Assembly (NCBI RefSeq): GCF_007713685.1
Contig: NZ_VMRJ01000001.1
Coordinates: 1,470,129-1,534,128, forward strand
DNA: 64,000 bases
Direction: 5' to 3'
DNA from: Hymenobacter setariae
GTDB taxonomy: Bacteria > Bacteroidota > Bacteroidia > Cytophagales > Hymenobacteraceae
Shown here: positions 17,788 through 25,906 of the stretch, one piece after another
How the letters are laid out: the number at the start of each line of letters is the position of its first letter
Numbering within the stretch: position 1 is the first letter of the stretch
The notes under the pieces: generated by a model
The model's database searches: none
The model's input: the letters and a program-made list of their open reading frames with translations, nothing else
Told to the model about the DNA's origin: nothing
Program-made: the position numbers and the translations under genes

Positions 17788-18151
17788 GTACGCCGTGCTG
17801 CGCGTGGTGCCGCGCGTCGAGCGCGAAGAGTTTTTAAACGTGGGCGTCATCTTGTTTTGCCCCGCCCAAGGCTTTCTGCAAGTCAAATTCGAAGTAAACG
17901 AAGCCCGCCTGCAGGCTTTTGCTGGCCACCAGCTCGACCTAGGCGAGCTGTACGAGCGCCTGCGCTCGTTCGAGCGCATTTGCCGGGGCTGGGCCGAGGG
18001 CGGCCCCATCGGGCAGCTCGCCGTAGCCTCGCGGTTTCGCTGGCTCACAGCCCAGCGCAGCACGGTAGTACAAACCTCGCCCGTGCACCCCGGCCTGAGC
18101 GCAGATGCCAGCGCCACCCTAGGTAGGCTATTTACTGAGTTGGTGGAATAA
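17774..18151 (+). CDS. DUF3037 protein, partner of the HipA-like kinase
   Basis: This 125-residue protein opens with the DUF3037 signature FEYAVLRVVPRVEREEF and NVGVILFC. I chose the ATG at 17774 (MHLFEYAV); the open frame extends upstream only to a TTG at 17747. The start lies inside the HipA-like gene, a 14-bp overlap that suggests translational coupling. DUF3037 and HipA_2 genes are repeatedly found together; no biochemical role is established to my knowledge. No antitoxin-like DNA-binding motif is visible. Confidence 0.82.
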   Translation: MHLFEYAVLRVVPRVEREEFLNVGVILFCPAQGFLQVKFEVNEARLQAFAGHQLDLGELYERLRSFERICRGWAEGGPIGQLAVASRFRWLTAQRSTVVQTSPVHPGLSADASATLGRLFTELVE

Positions 18152-18554
18152 AGCACTAACCCAGCGGCCTCTAACATACCTGTTTGGAACACACTCCTTG
18201 TACTTGAGTAGAGGGCCGATTCTTCGCGCCTAGGTTGTTCTGCAAAGCAGTTTAGCTGCCGCTTATCGCTGGCACAACACAGCTGCCCCCGGCCTAAATA
18301 GGCAGGGTGCTACGCCGCGTTCTATATACAGCAATTTGGGATGATTTACCAGGCAGCGCACGCTTAAAGGTATTCGCTAGTATTTCGCAGCGCAGGTACT
18401 TTAAATAATGATTTCATAATACTAAGAATTCTTGCTATTAGCACACTAATGCTATTGAGAGCTATACTTGTGAGTTATACATGCCTCTATTTATATAATA
18501 ATAAAATTGTGCAAAATTTTAATTACTTAATCCTACATAGCTCTCACTTCACCA
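18152..18554. other. AT-rich intergenic stretch before the OpgC gene
   Basis: About 400 bp without a supported gene. The first half has ordinary composition and one CCTAGG. From about 18370 it becomes strongly AT-rich (runs such as ATTTATATAATAATAAAATT), continuing into the AT-rich OpgC gene. No clear terminator or -7 element was found. Confidence 0.6.
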
Positions 18555-19694
18555 ATGAAACGAACTCCCCAACTTGACTTTTTTCGCGGCTTATTGCTTT
18601 TACTTATTACCGTTGACCACGCATTATTGCTCAATAATATAGTCCGACGATTTACTTACGAATTTGTAGGTTGGGTTTCGGCTGCTGAAGGCTTTGTGTT
18701 TTTATCGGGCCTAACGGCTGGCATTGTATATACACATAAAGCAAATGAAAAAGGCACCCAAGTTCTTCCAGGACTAGCGCTTAAAAGAGCGCGCACTATT
18801 TATAGAAATCACATAGTGCTACTTCTTTTTGTCTGCGCCTCCATACTGGGTAGTTCGCTGCTACGGGAATATTGGCTGACTTCCTATGCACCTTTGGCAA
18901 AGCAGCCGATATTGGCATTTATCATGGGCAGCTTGCTAGTGTACCAGCCGCCTTTCCTCGATATTTTGCCTATGTACGCTATTCTTATCCTCCTCGTGCC
19001 CTTTGTTATCACGTGGTTCCAGCGGGGGTATATCTGGCAAGTGCTTCTTGGTTCGCTGGCGCTGTATTTGGTGAGCAGCCTAAACGAACTTTTCAATCTA
19101 TTCACACTACCCTTTCATGGCCACCAGCTAAACACCAAATACTTCAGCCTGCCATCTTGGCAAATACTATTTATCCTAGGTCTTTTTATTGGCTTTCTCT
19201 TTTATAAAGGAAAAACTCAAAAATGGCAAGTAAACAAAAGCTTATTCTACACAGCATTAACTATCAGCACAGCAATCTTTATTCTTAAAAACATACACGC
19301 AGAATTACCTTTTATTAATATAGAATATGCTACTGACAAAAGTAATCTTGGCCCCCTGCGGCTATTCAATTTTATTACAATATGCTACGTAGTCATTTAT
19401 ATTTCTTTTAAAAGGGCTCATTGGTTTACATACAAGCCTATCTGCTACTTAGGCAAATACTCATTAGAAGTATTCTCCTTTCATGTATTCTTACTAATTC
19501 TGCTACTACCTATTAAAATGCAGTTTAATACGCTTTACAGTGTTCAGCTAAACCAGCATTTTTTCTTTTATCCCCTTGGTACCCTCTTCGTTTTTCTGGG
19601 TATACTCCCCTTGCTATTTCTAGCGCCTACTTTGCTGGGCAAAACCAGAAGGCCTGCCCCACCCATCTTGCATGAGCCACCTGTGGTACAGTAG
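18555..19694 (+). CDS. OpgC-type polytopic membrane acyltransferase
   Basis: The 379-residue protein has about ten transmembrane segments. Its N-terminus (RTPQLDFFRGLLLLLITVDHALLL) is the OpgC/acyltransferase-3-like signature: an Asp-Phe-Phe-Arg-Gly pair on helix 1 and a conserved Asp-His. OpgC of proteobacteria succinylates periplasmic glucans; here it may acylate another envelope glycan. The gene is clearly more AT-rich than its neighbours, especially after residue 200, and sits behind an AT-rich leader, which suggests acquisition or weak selection. It has no operon partner. Confidence 0.8.
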   Translation: MKRTPQLDFFRGLLLLLITVDHALLLNNIVRRFTYEFVGWVSAAEGFVFLSGLTAGIVYTHKANEKGTQVLPGLALKRARTIYRNHIVLLLFVCASILGSSLLREYWLTSYAPLAKQPILAFIMGSLLVYQPPFLDILPMYAILILLVPFVITWFQRGYIWQVLLGSLALYLVSSLNELFNLFTLPFHGHQLNTKYFSLPSWQILFILGLFIGFLFYKGKTQKWQVNKSLFYTALTISTAIFILKNIHAELPFINIEYATDKSNLGPLRLFNFITICYVVIYISFKRAHWFTYKPICYLGKYSLEVFSFHVFLLILLLPIKMQFNTLYSVQLNQHFFFYPLGTLFVFLGILPLLFLAPTLLGKTRRPAPPILHEPPVVQ

Positions 19695-19706
19695 TGGTTT
19701 GGATTT

Positions 19707-19748
19707 AGCAGGAACCTAGGCACTATGCATACCACCTAGGTTCCTGCT
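19707..19748. repeat. 14-bp inverted repeat containing two CCTAGG sites
   Basis: AGCAGGAACCTAGG and its exact complement CCTAGGTTCCTGCT are separated by 14 nt. It lies just after the OpgC stop, directly before an intrinsic terminator, and may be a second hairpin of the same termination region. Confidence 0.75.
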
Positions 19749-19762
19749 CTATGCACCTCAAT

Positions 19763-19808
19763 AAAAAAAGACCGGACAACACCCCAAAGTGTTGTCCGGT
19801 CTTTTTTA
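19763..19808. terminator. Bidirectional intrinsic terminator
   Basis: A 19-bp perfect stem (AAAAAAGACCGGACAACAC with its complement) surrounds a CCCAAA loop, with flanking A- and T-tracts. It serves the convergent OpgC and mutS2 genes. Confidence 0.92.
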
Positions 19809-19845
19809 TTAGCTCTTGCTCCAGTAGTAGGTTACCGCAGCAAGC

Positions 19846-22284
19846 TTATTTCAGCACCGCTAGAGTCACGCCGTCGCCACCGCGGTCGGCGTGCTCGTCG
19901 CCTACGCTGGCTACGGCGCGGGTTTGGCGGAGGTAGTCGCGCACCACTTGGCGCAGCACGCCGTTGCCGCGCCCGTGCAGGATTTTCATTTCGGGCACGC
20001 CAAACATGACAGCATCATCGACATAGGCCATCAGCTTGGTGAGAGCGTCTTCGGCGCGCTCGCCGCGCAGGTCGAGGGTCGGGTTGAAGCCCGCCATGCG
20101 GCCAGTGAGGTCTAGACTCTGGCCACTGTGGTTGGCAGCGGCGGTTTTGCGGGCGGCAGCTTCGCGCTCGCGCACCTCAGCGCGGCTCAGCTTTTCAAGC
20201 TGATTAACTTTTACCAGTGTCTTCATGCCGCCGAAAAGCACTTCAGCAGTTTTGCCTTTCACGCTCACTACTTCACCGTGGCCATCTTGGCCCAGAATGG
20301 CCACGCGGTCGCCGGCGCCTAGGGTGTTGGCATCGGCCAGCTCGCGGGTGGGGCGAGCTTTGGGTGGCTCTATCTGGAGCTCTTTGCGCACGAAGGTTTC
20401 GAGATTCTCGCGGGCCTGCTTGGTAGTTTCCTTATCGGCCTGCGAGCGGCGAATCTCACCAATGGTAGATTCGATTTGCTGGTTGGTGTCCTTTAGCAGC
20501 TTTTTAGCCTGCTGCTTGGCTTCGCGCAGTGTCTCAAGCTTGGTGTCCTCTAAGTGCTGCTTGAGCTCCTGGTACTCTTGAGCCGAGCGTTTGAGGCGAG
20601 TGGTTTGCTTCTCGACGTCGCGCAGCCGGGTTTCGAGCTCGGTCTTATCCTTTTCGAGGCCTTCGAGCAGGCGGTCGTAGCGGATTTTGTCCTTACCCAC
20701 GAGCTGCGAAGCGCGCTCCACGAGTTGCTTAGGCAGGCCAATCTTGCGCGCAATCTCGATGGCGAACGACGAGCCCGGCTTGCCCATTTCGAGGCGATAC
20801 AGGGGTTGCAGGCGCTCGGGGTCGTAGCGCATGGCGCCGTTCACGAGGCCCGGCGTTTTCTCGGCGAAGTTCTTAAGGTTAGTGTAGTGCGTTGTAATCA
20901 CGCCAAAGGCGCGCTCGCGGTTGAGCTGCTCCAGCACGGCTTCGGCAATGGCGCCGCCTAGGCTGGGCTCGGTGCCAGTACCAAATTCGTCAATCAGCAC
21001 CAGGCTCTTCTTATTAGCCACGGTCACGAATTGCTTCATGGCCAGTAGGTGCGAGGAGTAGGTCGAGAGGTCGTTTTCGAGGCTCTGCTCGTCGCCGATA
21101 TCGAGCAGAATGTCCTCAAACATGCCGGCTTCGGAGTAGTCGTCGCACGGAATGAGCAGGCCACATTGCAGCATGTACTGCACTAGGCCCACCGTCTTCA
21201 AGGACACTGACTTACCACCCGCGTTGGGGCCCGAAATAACGAGGATGCGCTGCTCGGGCGTCAGCTCGATGTCGAGCGGCACTACTTCGCGCTTCTCGGC
21301 GTCGGGGCCGGCGGCCTTGTTTTGGTCGCGGAAGGTGAGCGCCAGTACAGGGTGGCGCACGCCGCGCCAACGCAGCAGCGGGCGGCTGCTGAGCTCGGGC
21401 AGCTGAGCGTCGAGCTCACGGGCCAGGCGTGCCTTGGCCCGAATAAAATCAATCAGCCCTAGGTAGTTGTAGGCCTTGCGCAGGTCGGGCAGGTGCGGGC
21501 GCAGCTGGTCGGTGAGGGCCGTGAGAATGCGAATCAGCTCGCGCTGGTAGGCGTTCTCGAGGTCCTTGATGTCGTTATTGAGTTCGAACACCTCCGACGG
21601 CTCGATGTACACGGTCTGGCCCGAGGCGCTTTCGTCGTGGATGAGGCCGCGTAGGCGGCGCTTGTGCTCGGCAATGACTGGCAGCACCAAGCGCCCGCCC
21701 CGAATGGTGGGCTCGGCATCGCCGGGTATCCAGCCCTCGCTTTTGGCGTGGCGCAAGATGGTGGCAATTTGCTTGCGCAGCTGGCCTTGGCGCTGGATGA
21801 GTTCTTGCCGAATCTGGCGCAGCAGCGGCGAAGCATCGTCGCGCACTTTGCCTTCGTCATCAACGACCCGGTCCATGGCGGCTAGCAAGTTGCGGTCGGC
21901 CTGAATGCCGATGCCCAACAAGCGCAGCGTGGGGTAGAGCCCTTCGGCGGCGTGCGTGAAGAAAGTGAGCGCCTCGCGAATAGTGCGCAGGCTCATCTTA
22001 ATCTCGTAGAACGCGGCCACGTCGAGGTAGGCGCCTGGCAGCGAGGCGCGCTTGAGGTGCACCGTCACATCGTGATAGTGCGCGCCCGGAAACTCGGCGC
22101 CGCTGTTCAGCAGCTGGGCAAACTCGTCGGTTTGGGCCAGTAGCTTGCTGAGCTGCTCGTGCTGGGTCGTGAACTGCATCTTGGCCACGTACTGCCGCCC
22201 TAGGGCCGACAGACAAAGCTGCTCTAACAGGTCGCGGAGGGTAGAAAAGCCAATTTTGGCTTCAAAGTTTTGGGGTACTAACAA
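19846..22284 (-). CDS. mutS2: Endonuclease MutS2
   Basis: The 812-residue protein is a MutS paralogue that acts on recombination intermediates or stalled ribosomes rather than mismatches. It lacks the mismatch-binding N-terminal domain. It has the core/lever helices and the ABC-type ATPase with Walker A ISGPNAGGKS near 350 and Walker B LVLIDEFGTGTEPS. A long coiled coil follows (about 520-640), then a C-terminal Smr nuclease domain from about 730 (LDLRGERAEDAL, ILHGRGNGVLR). The best start is a TTG at 22284 (MLVPQNFEAKIGF): a stop lies in frame 8 codons upstream and no ATG fits. Confidence 0.95.
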   Translation of the reverse strand: MLVPQNFEAKIGFSTLRDLLEQLCLSALGRQYVAKMQFTTQHEQLSKLLAQTDEFAQLLNSGAEFPGAHYHDVTVHLKRASLPGAYLDVAAFYEIKMSLRTIREALTFFTHAAEGLYPTLRLLGIGIQADRNLLAAMDRVVDDEGKVRDDASPLLRQIRQELIQRQGQLRKQIATILRHAKSEGWIPGDAEPTIRGGRLVLPVIAEHKRRLRGLIHDESASGQTVYIEPSEVFELNNDIKDLENAYQRELIRILTALTDQLRPHLPDLRKAYNYLGLIDFIRAKARLARELDAQLPELSSRPLLRWRGVRHPVLALTFRDQNKAAGPDAEKREVVPLDIELTPEQRILVISGPNAGGKSVSLKTVGLVQYMLQCGLLIPCDDYSEAGMFEDILLDIGDEQSLENDLSTYSSHLLAMKQFVTVANKKSLVLIDEFGTGTEPSLGGAIAEAVLEQLNRERAFGVITTHYTNLKNFAEKTPGLVNGAMRYDPERLQPLYRLEMGKPGSSFAIEIARKIGLPKQLVERASQLVGKDKIRYDRLLEGLEKDKTELETRLRDVEKQTTRLKRSAQEYQELKQHLEDTKLETLREAKQQAKKLLKDTNQQIESTIGEIRRSQADKETTKQARENLETFVRKELQIEPPKARPTRELADANTLGAGDRVAILGQDGHGEVVSVKGKTAEVLFGGMKTLVKVNQLEKLSRAEVREREAAARKTAAANHSGQSLDLTGRMAGFNPTLDLRGERAEDALTKLMAYVDDAVMFGVPEMKILHGRGNGVLRQVVRDYLRQTRAVASVGDEHADRGGDGVTLAVLK

Positions 22285-22770
22285 ATCGAATACGAGCGGG
22301 GAATTTCACTGTAGAACCGCAAAAGTAAAACACTTGAGCGGGGTAGAAGATTCGCGGAATCAGCTAAGTATTAGTAGGCGCTCACCAGATGGGCGGTCCT
22401 CCTTTTAGCAGCAAACCGAAAACCAGATGGGAAGTACGTACCTAATCGTCAAGTTACCGGTAATCCGATACGCCTGTATGGAATATTCATATAAAAGCCC
22501 TTTTTATTGCCTTGACTATAGCCTTATCTATATTCTAGTTTTGAGCAGCTTTATAACGCAACAAAATATAATTAAAAAAATTTAACATATAACATTGATT
22601 ATCAATCAATAATATTGAAAACAAACTAATTTTCCGAGTGCTTATTCGCTATAAAATCTGCTATAGCCAATCAACTAGCCTTGATTTTACCATTGCCTAG
22701 CTAAGCGTATAGCCCTTCTTCAACCTAGCAAACCGCCTACATTATATACTATTTTTTTACTGATTAGTTC
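22285..22770. other. Intergenic stretch between mutS2 and an orphan secreted protein
   Basis: About 490 bp with no supported gene. TACTTTTGC on the minus strand at 22319-22327 is a probable mutS2 -7 element, 34 nt before its TTG start. From about 22500 the DNA is AT-rich, with an ATTGAT / ATCAAT dyad near 22593-22608. Confidence 0.55.
22319..22327 (-). promoter_or_regulatory. -7 element for mutS2
   Basis: On the minus strand TACTTTTGC is an exact TAnnTTTG match, 34 nt upstream of the TTG start of mutS2. Confidence 0.6.
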
Positions 22771-24483
22771 ATGAGTATACTTTACTATTCGCTCCTTGGC
22801 TTCTCTCTGCTGTCTAGCGGTGCAGCGGCACAGGGGCCGGCTGAGGTACTACATTCTGCTCAGACTATTGCCCTAGGTCCGCATGCAACGGTGGGTGGCA
22901 CGGTGGTGCTGCCTAACCACAATACGGTCTTATTTCTTACAAATTCGGAATCGCGAGAGCTAGTAGCGCAGTGCCTGGCCCCCGATGGGCACACGCTTTG
23001 GCAAACGTCTCTCACGCGCTTCGGGCGTGCCGAAAAAGGAGCGCGTCCCTTGCTCGACAACCTTGGCCTGGGCCGAAAGACGCGGACTGACCAGCAAATG
23101 CAGCAGGAGAAAGCCGCGGCCGAGCTGTACCCGTTGCGCATCTTCACGGCTGGCAATGACGTACTGCTGGCCGAGCACATTTCGGAAGAAGCAGCCAAAC
23201 AACTGGTAAAATCCGGAGTAGCGGGCCCTCAAGAATGCCAGACATACGTGCAGCGCCTCAATGAGCAGGGCTCGCTTACCCAGCATTTGTTTGGGCCCCG
23301 GCCCGCGCCAACCTCCGGCAAGCTAGAGTCGCTGCGGCTGTCGGACTACGCCGACGCGGATGGTTACGTCGAAGTAGTGCGTGAGACGGACGAGCGGGCG
23401 GGAAGCGTGGCCTTCTGGACGATGCATTATGACTTAAAAACCAATACCATCCGTCGCGAATCGTTGGAACTGCCCGCTACTCCCGCGCACACGGGCAACC
23501 TAAGCCAGTTTAGGCACTGGTACCAGGAGTGGGCCTACCTAGGTCACCGTCCCAATCAAACCTACTTCTGCCGCCGCACGCTGGTCAGCGATGCTACGCA
23601 GCAGCCCGGCAAGCAGCCCGTTACGTATCAGGTTTACATTACCGACGACCAGGGCAAGGCTGCTCCTGGCGGCTTCAGCACGACGCTGGACCTAAGCAAG
23701 GGCACCGTGCCGCTGTACTCGGGTACTATTCCTAGCTACGGCGAGCTGACGCACATTCCGCGCTACTATTCGCAACAGGGGGCGAGTAGCGCTTCGACCT
23801 ACGACGAATGGGACACGTCGGCAGGGGGCCTAGGGTCGTTTTACCTCGACCGCAGCACCGGCGACGTACTTATTTTTGGTGAGTATGGCACTGGCGAATT
23901 GCCTGAAATCAACTATCGGCCCATGCTACAAGGCTTTTTTGAGCGGCGCTACGCTGCCGACGGGCGGCTCGTGGCGCAGCTTCAGGCGCCGTACAGCGAG
24001 GCAATGCGAGCCAAGCAGAAAAACCTCAGCTTCAAGGGGCACCCCGACCGCCAGCTACGCTTTCACTTTGACCCGCTTACGGGCCAAAGCCGGTATGGCT
24101 TTTCGCCAAAAGCCTATTCTCCCGAGAGTTTTAACTTGGTTATTGACCGCGACTTGAAGGTGCAGCGCTCCGAATACTTGGCTGACAAGGACCAAAACGG
24201 GCTCACGCACACTAGCGTCCAATTTATCGAGTCTTTCTGCGGGTACAACATGGATGGTAGCACGGCCAATCTTCGTACCTACGGGCCCACCGCGCAAGAG
24301 GAACTACCCGTGTACGCAGCCCTCGCCAACTTGCGCCAGCAAGCCGGGGCCGGCTCGCCCGACCATAAGTTTTACATCAATGCCAGTAGCCCCAGCGCAG
24401 GGCTAGTAATAGAGCAGCCCCTAGGTATCGGCGGCACGCTCAAGGTATACACGTTCCAAACCGAGTTTCTATCGAAAAACTGA
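22771..24483 (+). CDS. Orphan secreted protein, 570 residues
   Basis: There is a cleavable signal peptide (residues 1-20, LLSSGAAAQG). The mature part begins with repeated short strands typical of a beta-propeller or beta-sandwich (VVLPNHNTVLFLTN, ELVAQCLAPDGHTLWQT, IFTAGNDVLLAEH). Later segments hold many Tyr/Asp-rich strands (YYSQQGASSASTYDEWD). No Cys pattern, lipobox or T9SS sorting domain is seen. I do not recognise a family. It is monocistronic, with an AT-rich leader and a terminator. Confidence 0.7.
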   Translation: MSILYYSLLGFSLLSSGAAAQGPAEVLHSAQTIALGPHATVGGTVVLPNHNTVLFLTNSESRELVAQCLAPDGHTLWQTSLTRFGRAEKGARPLLDNLGLGRKTRTDQQMQQEKAAAELYPLRIFTAGNDVLLAEHISEEAAKQLVKSGVAGPQECQTYVQRLNEQGSLTQHLFGPRPAPTSGKLESLRLSDYADADGYVEVVRETDERAGSVAFWTMHYDLKTNTIRRESLELPATPAHTGNLSQFRHWYQEWAYLGHRPNQTYFCRRTLVSDATQQPGKQPVTYQVYITDDQGKAAPGGFSTTLDLSKGTVPLYSGTIPSYGELTHIPRYYSQQGASSASTYDEWDTSAGGLGSFYLDRSTGDVLIFGEYGTGELPEINYRPMLQGFFERRYAADGRLVAQLQAPYSEAMRAKQKNLSFKGHPDRQLRFHFDPLTGQSRYGFSPKAYSPESFNLVIDRDLKVQRSEYLADKDQNGLTHTSVQFIESFCGYNMDGSTANLRTYGPTAQEELPVYAALANLRQQAGAGSPDHKFYINASSPSAGLVIEQPLGIGGTLKVYTFQTEFLSKN

Positions 24484-24511
24484 TAGCAACGCAAAGCATA
24501 GACTATTAGCG

Positions 24512-24543
24512 AAAAGCCCTGGCTCACGAGTCAGGGCTTTTTT
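24512..24543 (+). terminator. Intrinsic terminator
   Basis: The stem AAAAGCCCTG / CAGGGCTTTT is followed by more T residues, 28 bp after the stop of the orphan secreted protein. Confidence 0.85.
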
Positions 24544-24630
24544 GGGTTATAAGTCAAACGCTGCAGCTACTATACTAGCCAAGCTAGTTGGATTTGGCCT
24601 AGCGATTACCTAGGTAAGTTTTATGAGTTC

Positions 24631-24747
24631 TTAGCCTGTACACTTAGCGATAAGCACTGCCACCACTGCTACGGCCACCAGCGACCCTAGGCGCAATGCC
24701 AGGAATACCCAGGCGGGCAGTTCGGGACCTTTCGAGTTTTTGAGCAT
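24631..24747 (-). CDS. Possible 38-residue single-pass membrane protein
   Basis: Read on the minus strand, the ORF begins MLKNSKGPELPAWVFLALR and ends in TAA. It has a polar Lys/Ser-rich head and one hydrophobic helix (about 14-34, including VAVAVVAVLIA). Third positions are GC-rich as in neighbouring genes. It includes a CTA-GGG Leu-Gly pair made by CCTAGG, the pattern seen in real genes here. No -7 element was found. Function unknown; it may be a chance ORF. Confidence 0.4.
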   Translation of the reverse strand: MLKNSKGPELPAWVFLALRLGSLVAVAVVAVLIAKCTG

Positions 24748-25071
24748 AATAGGCTGTACGCTCTGCACGCAGCCTCGGATGCGGGCCGGTGTGGTTTTCA
24801 ACGCCCCGGCTCAGTTAGTTCACCATCGGGCTGCCTAGGGTTCCAGCTGCATGGCCTCTTGAGTTGAGGCCGCATACTATTAGCTGTTATCTAACTGCAG
24901 GCAAGCACCTAGCTTTAGTTGATTCAACAAGCCGTTTTTCAATAGCATACAACGTCGCATTCACGCGACTACCATATACCTTAAGGAAAATTAATTCGAT
25001 TTTCAGACCACCTTCAGCCGGGGCCGAGTGCTTTGGGGCACAATAAGTTTTTGCCTTAGCTACTCCATACT

Positions 25072-25761
25072 ATGCCTGATACTAAATCGAAAAATACCGT
25101 TGCTGCCGCGCAGCCCAAGGCCAATACCACACCCAAAGCTACCGGCCCTGCCAAGCCGAAACCCAAACCCAAGAAGGATGAGGTCCGGCCGCTCCAGCCC
25201 TTGCACAGCTACAGTGGCCGGGTCGGAGCCTTTGGCGCGAACCCCGACGGCGTGCTTGACCGCTTCCAGCTCGAAACCGCTGACCGGACGCATACCGTAA
25301 AGTTTCCGCCGCACTTTGGCCAAGAATTGCGGACCCTGGCGCAGCCGGGCCACGAGGTGGCCGTGCTTGGCTTTCTCGAAACCACTCCTAAGGGCGACGA
25401 GCACCTGCACTTAGTCCGCCTCGACGCCGCAGAGGCCACCGCCCGCCCTCTGCCACCTACGCCGCCCGCTGCCCCCAGCGCAGCCGATGCGCCCACCATC
25501 AGCGGCCCTGTGGCGGAACTGAAGCTTGACCCTAAGGGCCGCCTACGAGCCCTGCTCCTGGAAGGCGATGGCACCGAACTGCGCCTGCCTCCCCACATAG
25601 GCGAGCAGCTAGCGGCCCGCCTGGCCGTAGGTGCCGCTGTGGTAGCCAGCGGCCAGCGGCGTACCCTGCGCCCCGGTGAGGTGCTGGCTCACCCCGAGGT
25701 GCCCGCCCCCCTCACGGTTGAGCTGCTAACGGTGGGCGCCGAGTCCTTTTTGCTGCGCTAG
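25072..25761 (+). CDS. Protein with two copies of a short beta domain and a Lys/Pro-rich head
   Basis: The 229-residue protein has a low-complexity N-terminus (about 1-40; repeats of Pro-Lys, Ala and Thr). Two similar domains follow (about 43-120 and 143-229). Each has a GxVxxxxxxPxG start, a line ending in (V/L)xxPPHxGxxL (KFPPHFGQELRTLA and RLPPHIGEQLAARLA), and a strand such as HEVAVLGFLE or AAVVASGQR. This looks like an internal duplication of an OB-like fold. No signal peptide. The basic head could bind nucleic acid, but that is inference. I do not recognise a named family. Confidence 0.65.
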   Translation: MPDTKSKNTVAAAQPKANTTPKATGPAKPKPKPKKDEVRPLQPLHSYSGRVGAFGANPDGVLDRFQLETADRTHTVKFPPHFGQELRTLAQPGHEVAVLGFLETTPKGDEHLHLVRLDAAEATARPLPPTPPAAPSAADAPTISGPVAELKLDPKGRLRALLLEGDGTELRLPPHIGEQLAARLAVGAAVVASGQRRTLRPGEVLAHPEVPAPLTVELLTVGAESFLLR

Positions 25762-25906
25762 CCGCGCGGCCGCCCTACCAGCGCCAAGCCCGCCGGCCGC
25801 CCCCACCCTATGGCGCGGCTTAGCGGCTTGGCTTATGCGTACCTAAGCAGGTAATTAAGCTCAACCTTTCGCCTTTGTGGGCGTACCGTTGTCAATTCGT
25901 TTCTGT

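Larger units (their letters stand above)
24484..25071. other. Intergenic stretch with one possible small gene
   Basis: About 590 bp. It holds the terminator at 24512, three CCTAGG sites and a minus-strand ORF of 38 codons (listed separately). Beyond 24750 I see no gene. A weak TAAGTTTTTGCC near 25044 could serve the next gene. Confidence 0.5.

Noticed and set aside
16984-18151. Classical HipBA toxin-antitoxin system
   Set aside because: The kinase is of the short stand-alone type and the partner is DUF3037, with no helix-turn-helix antitoxin; toxin function is not supported by the sequence alone.
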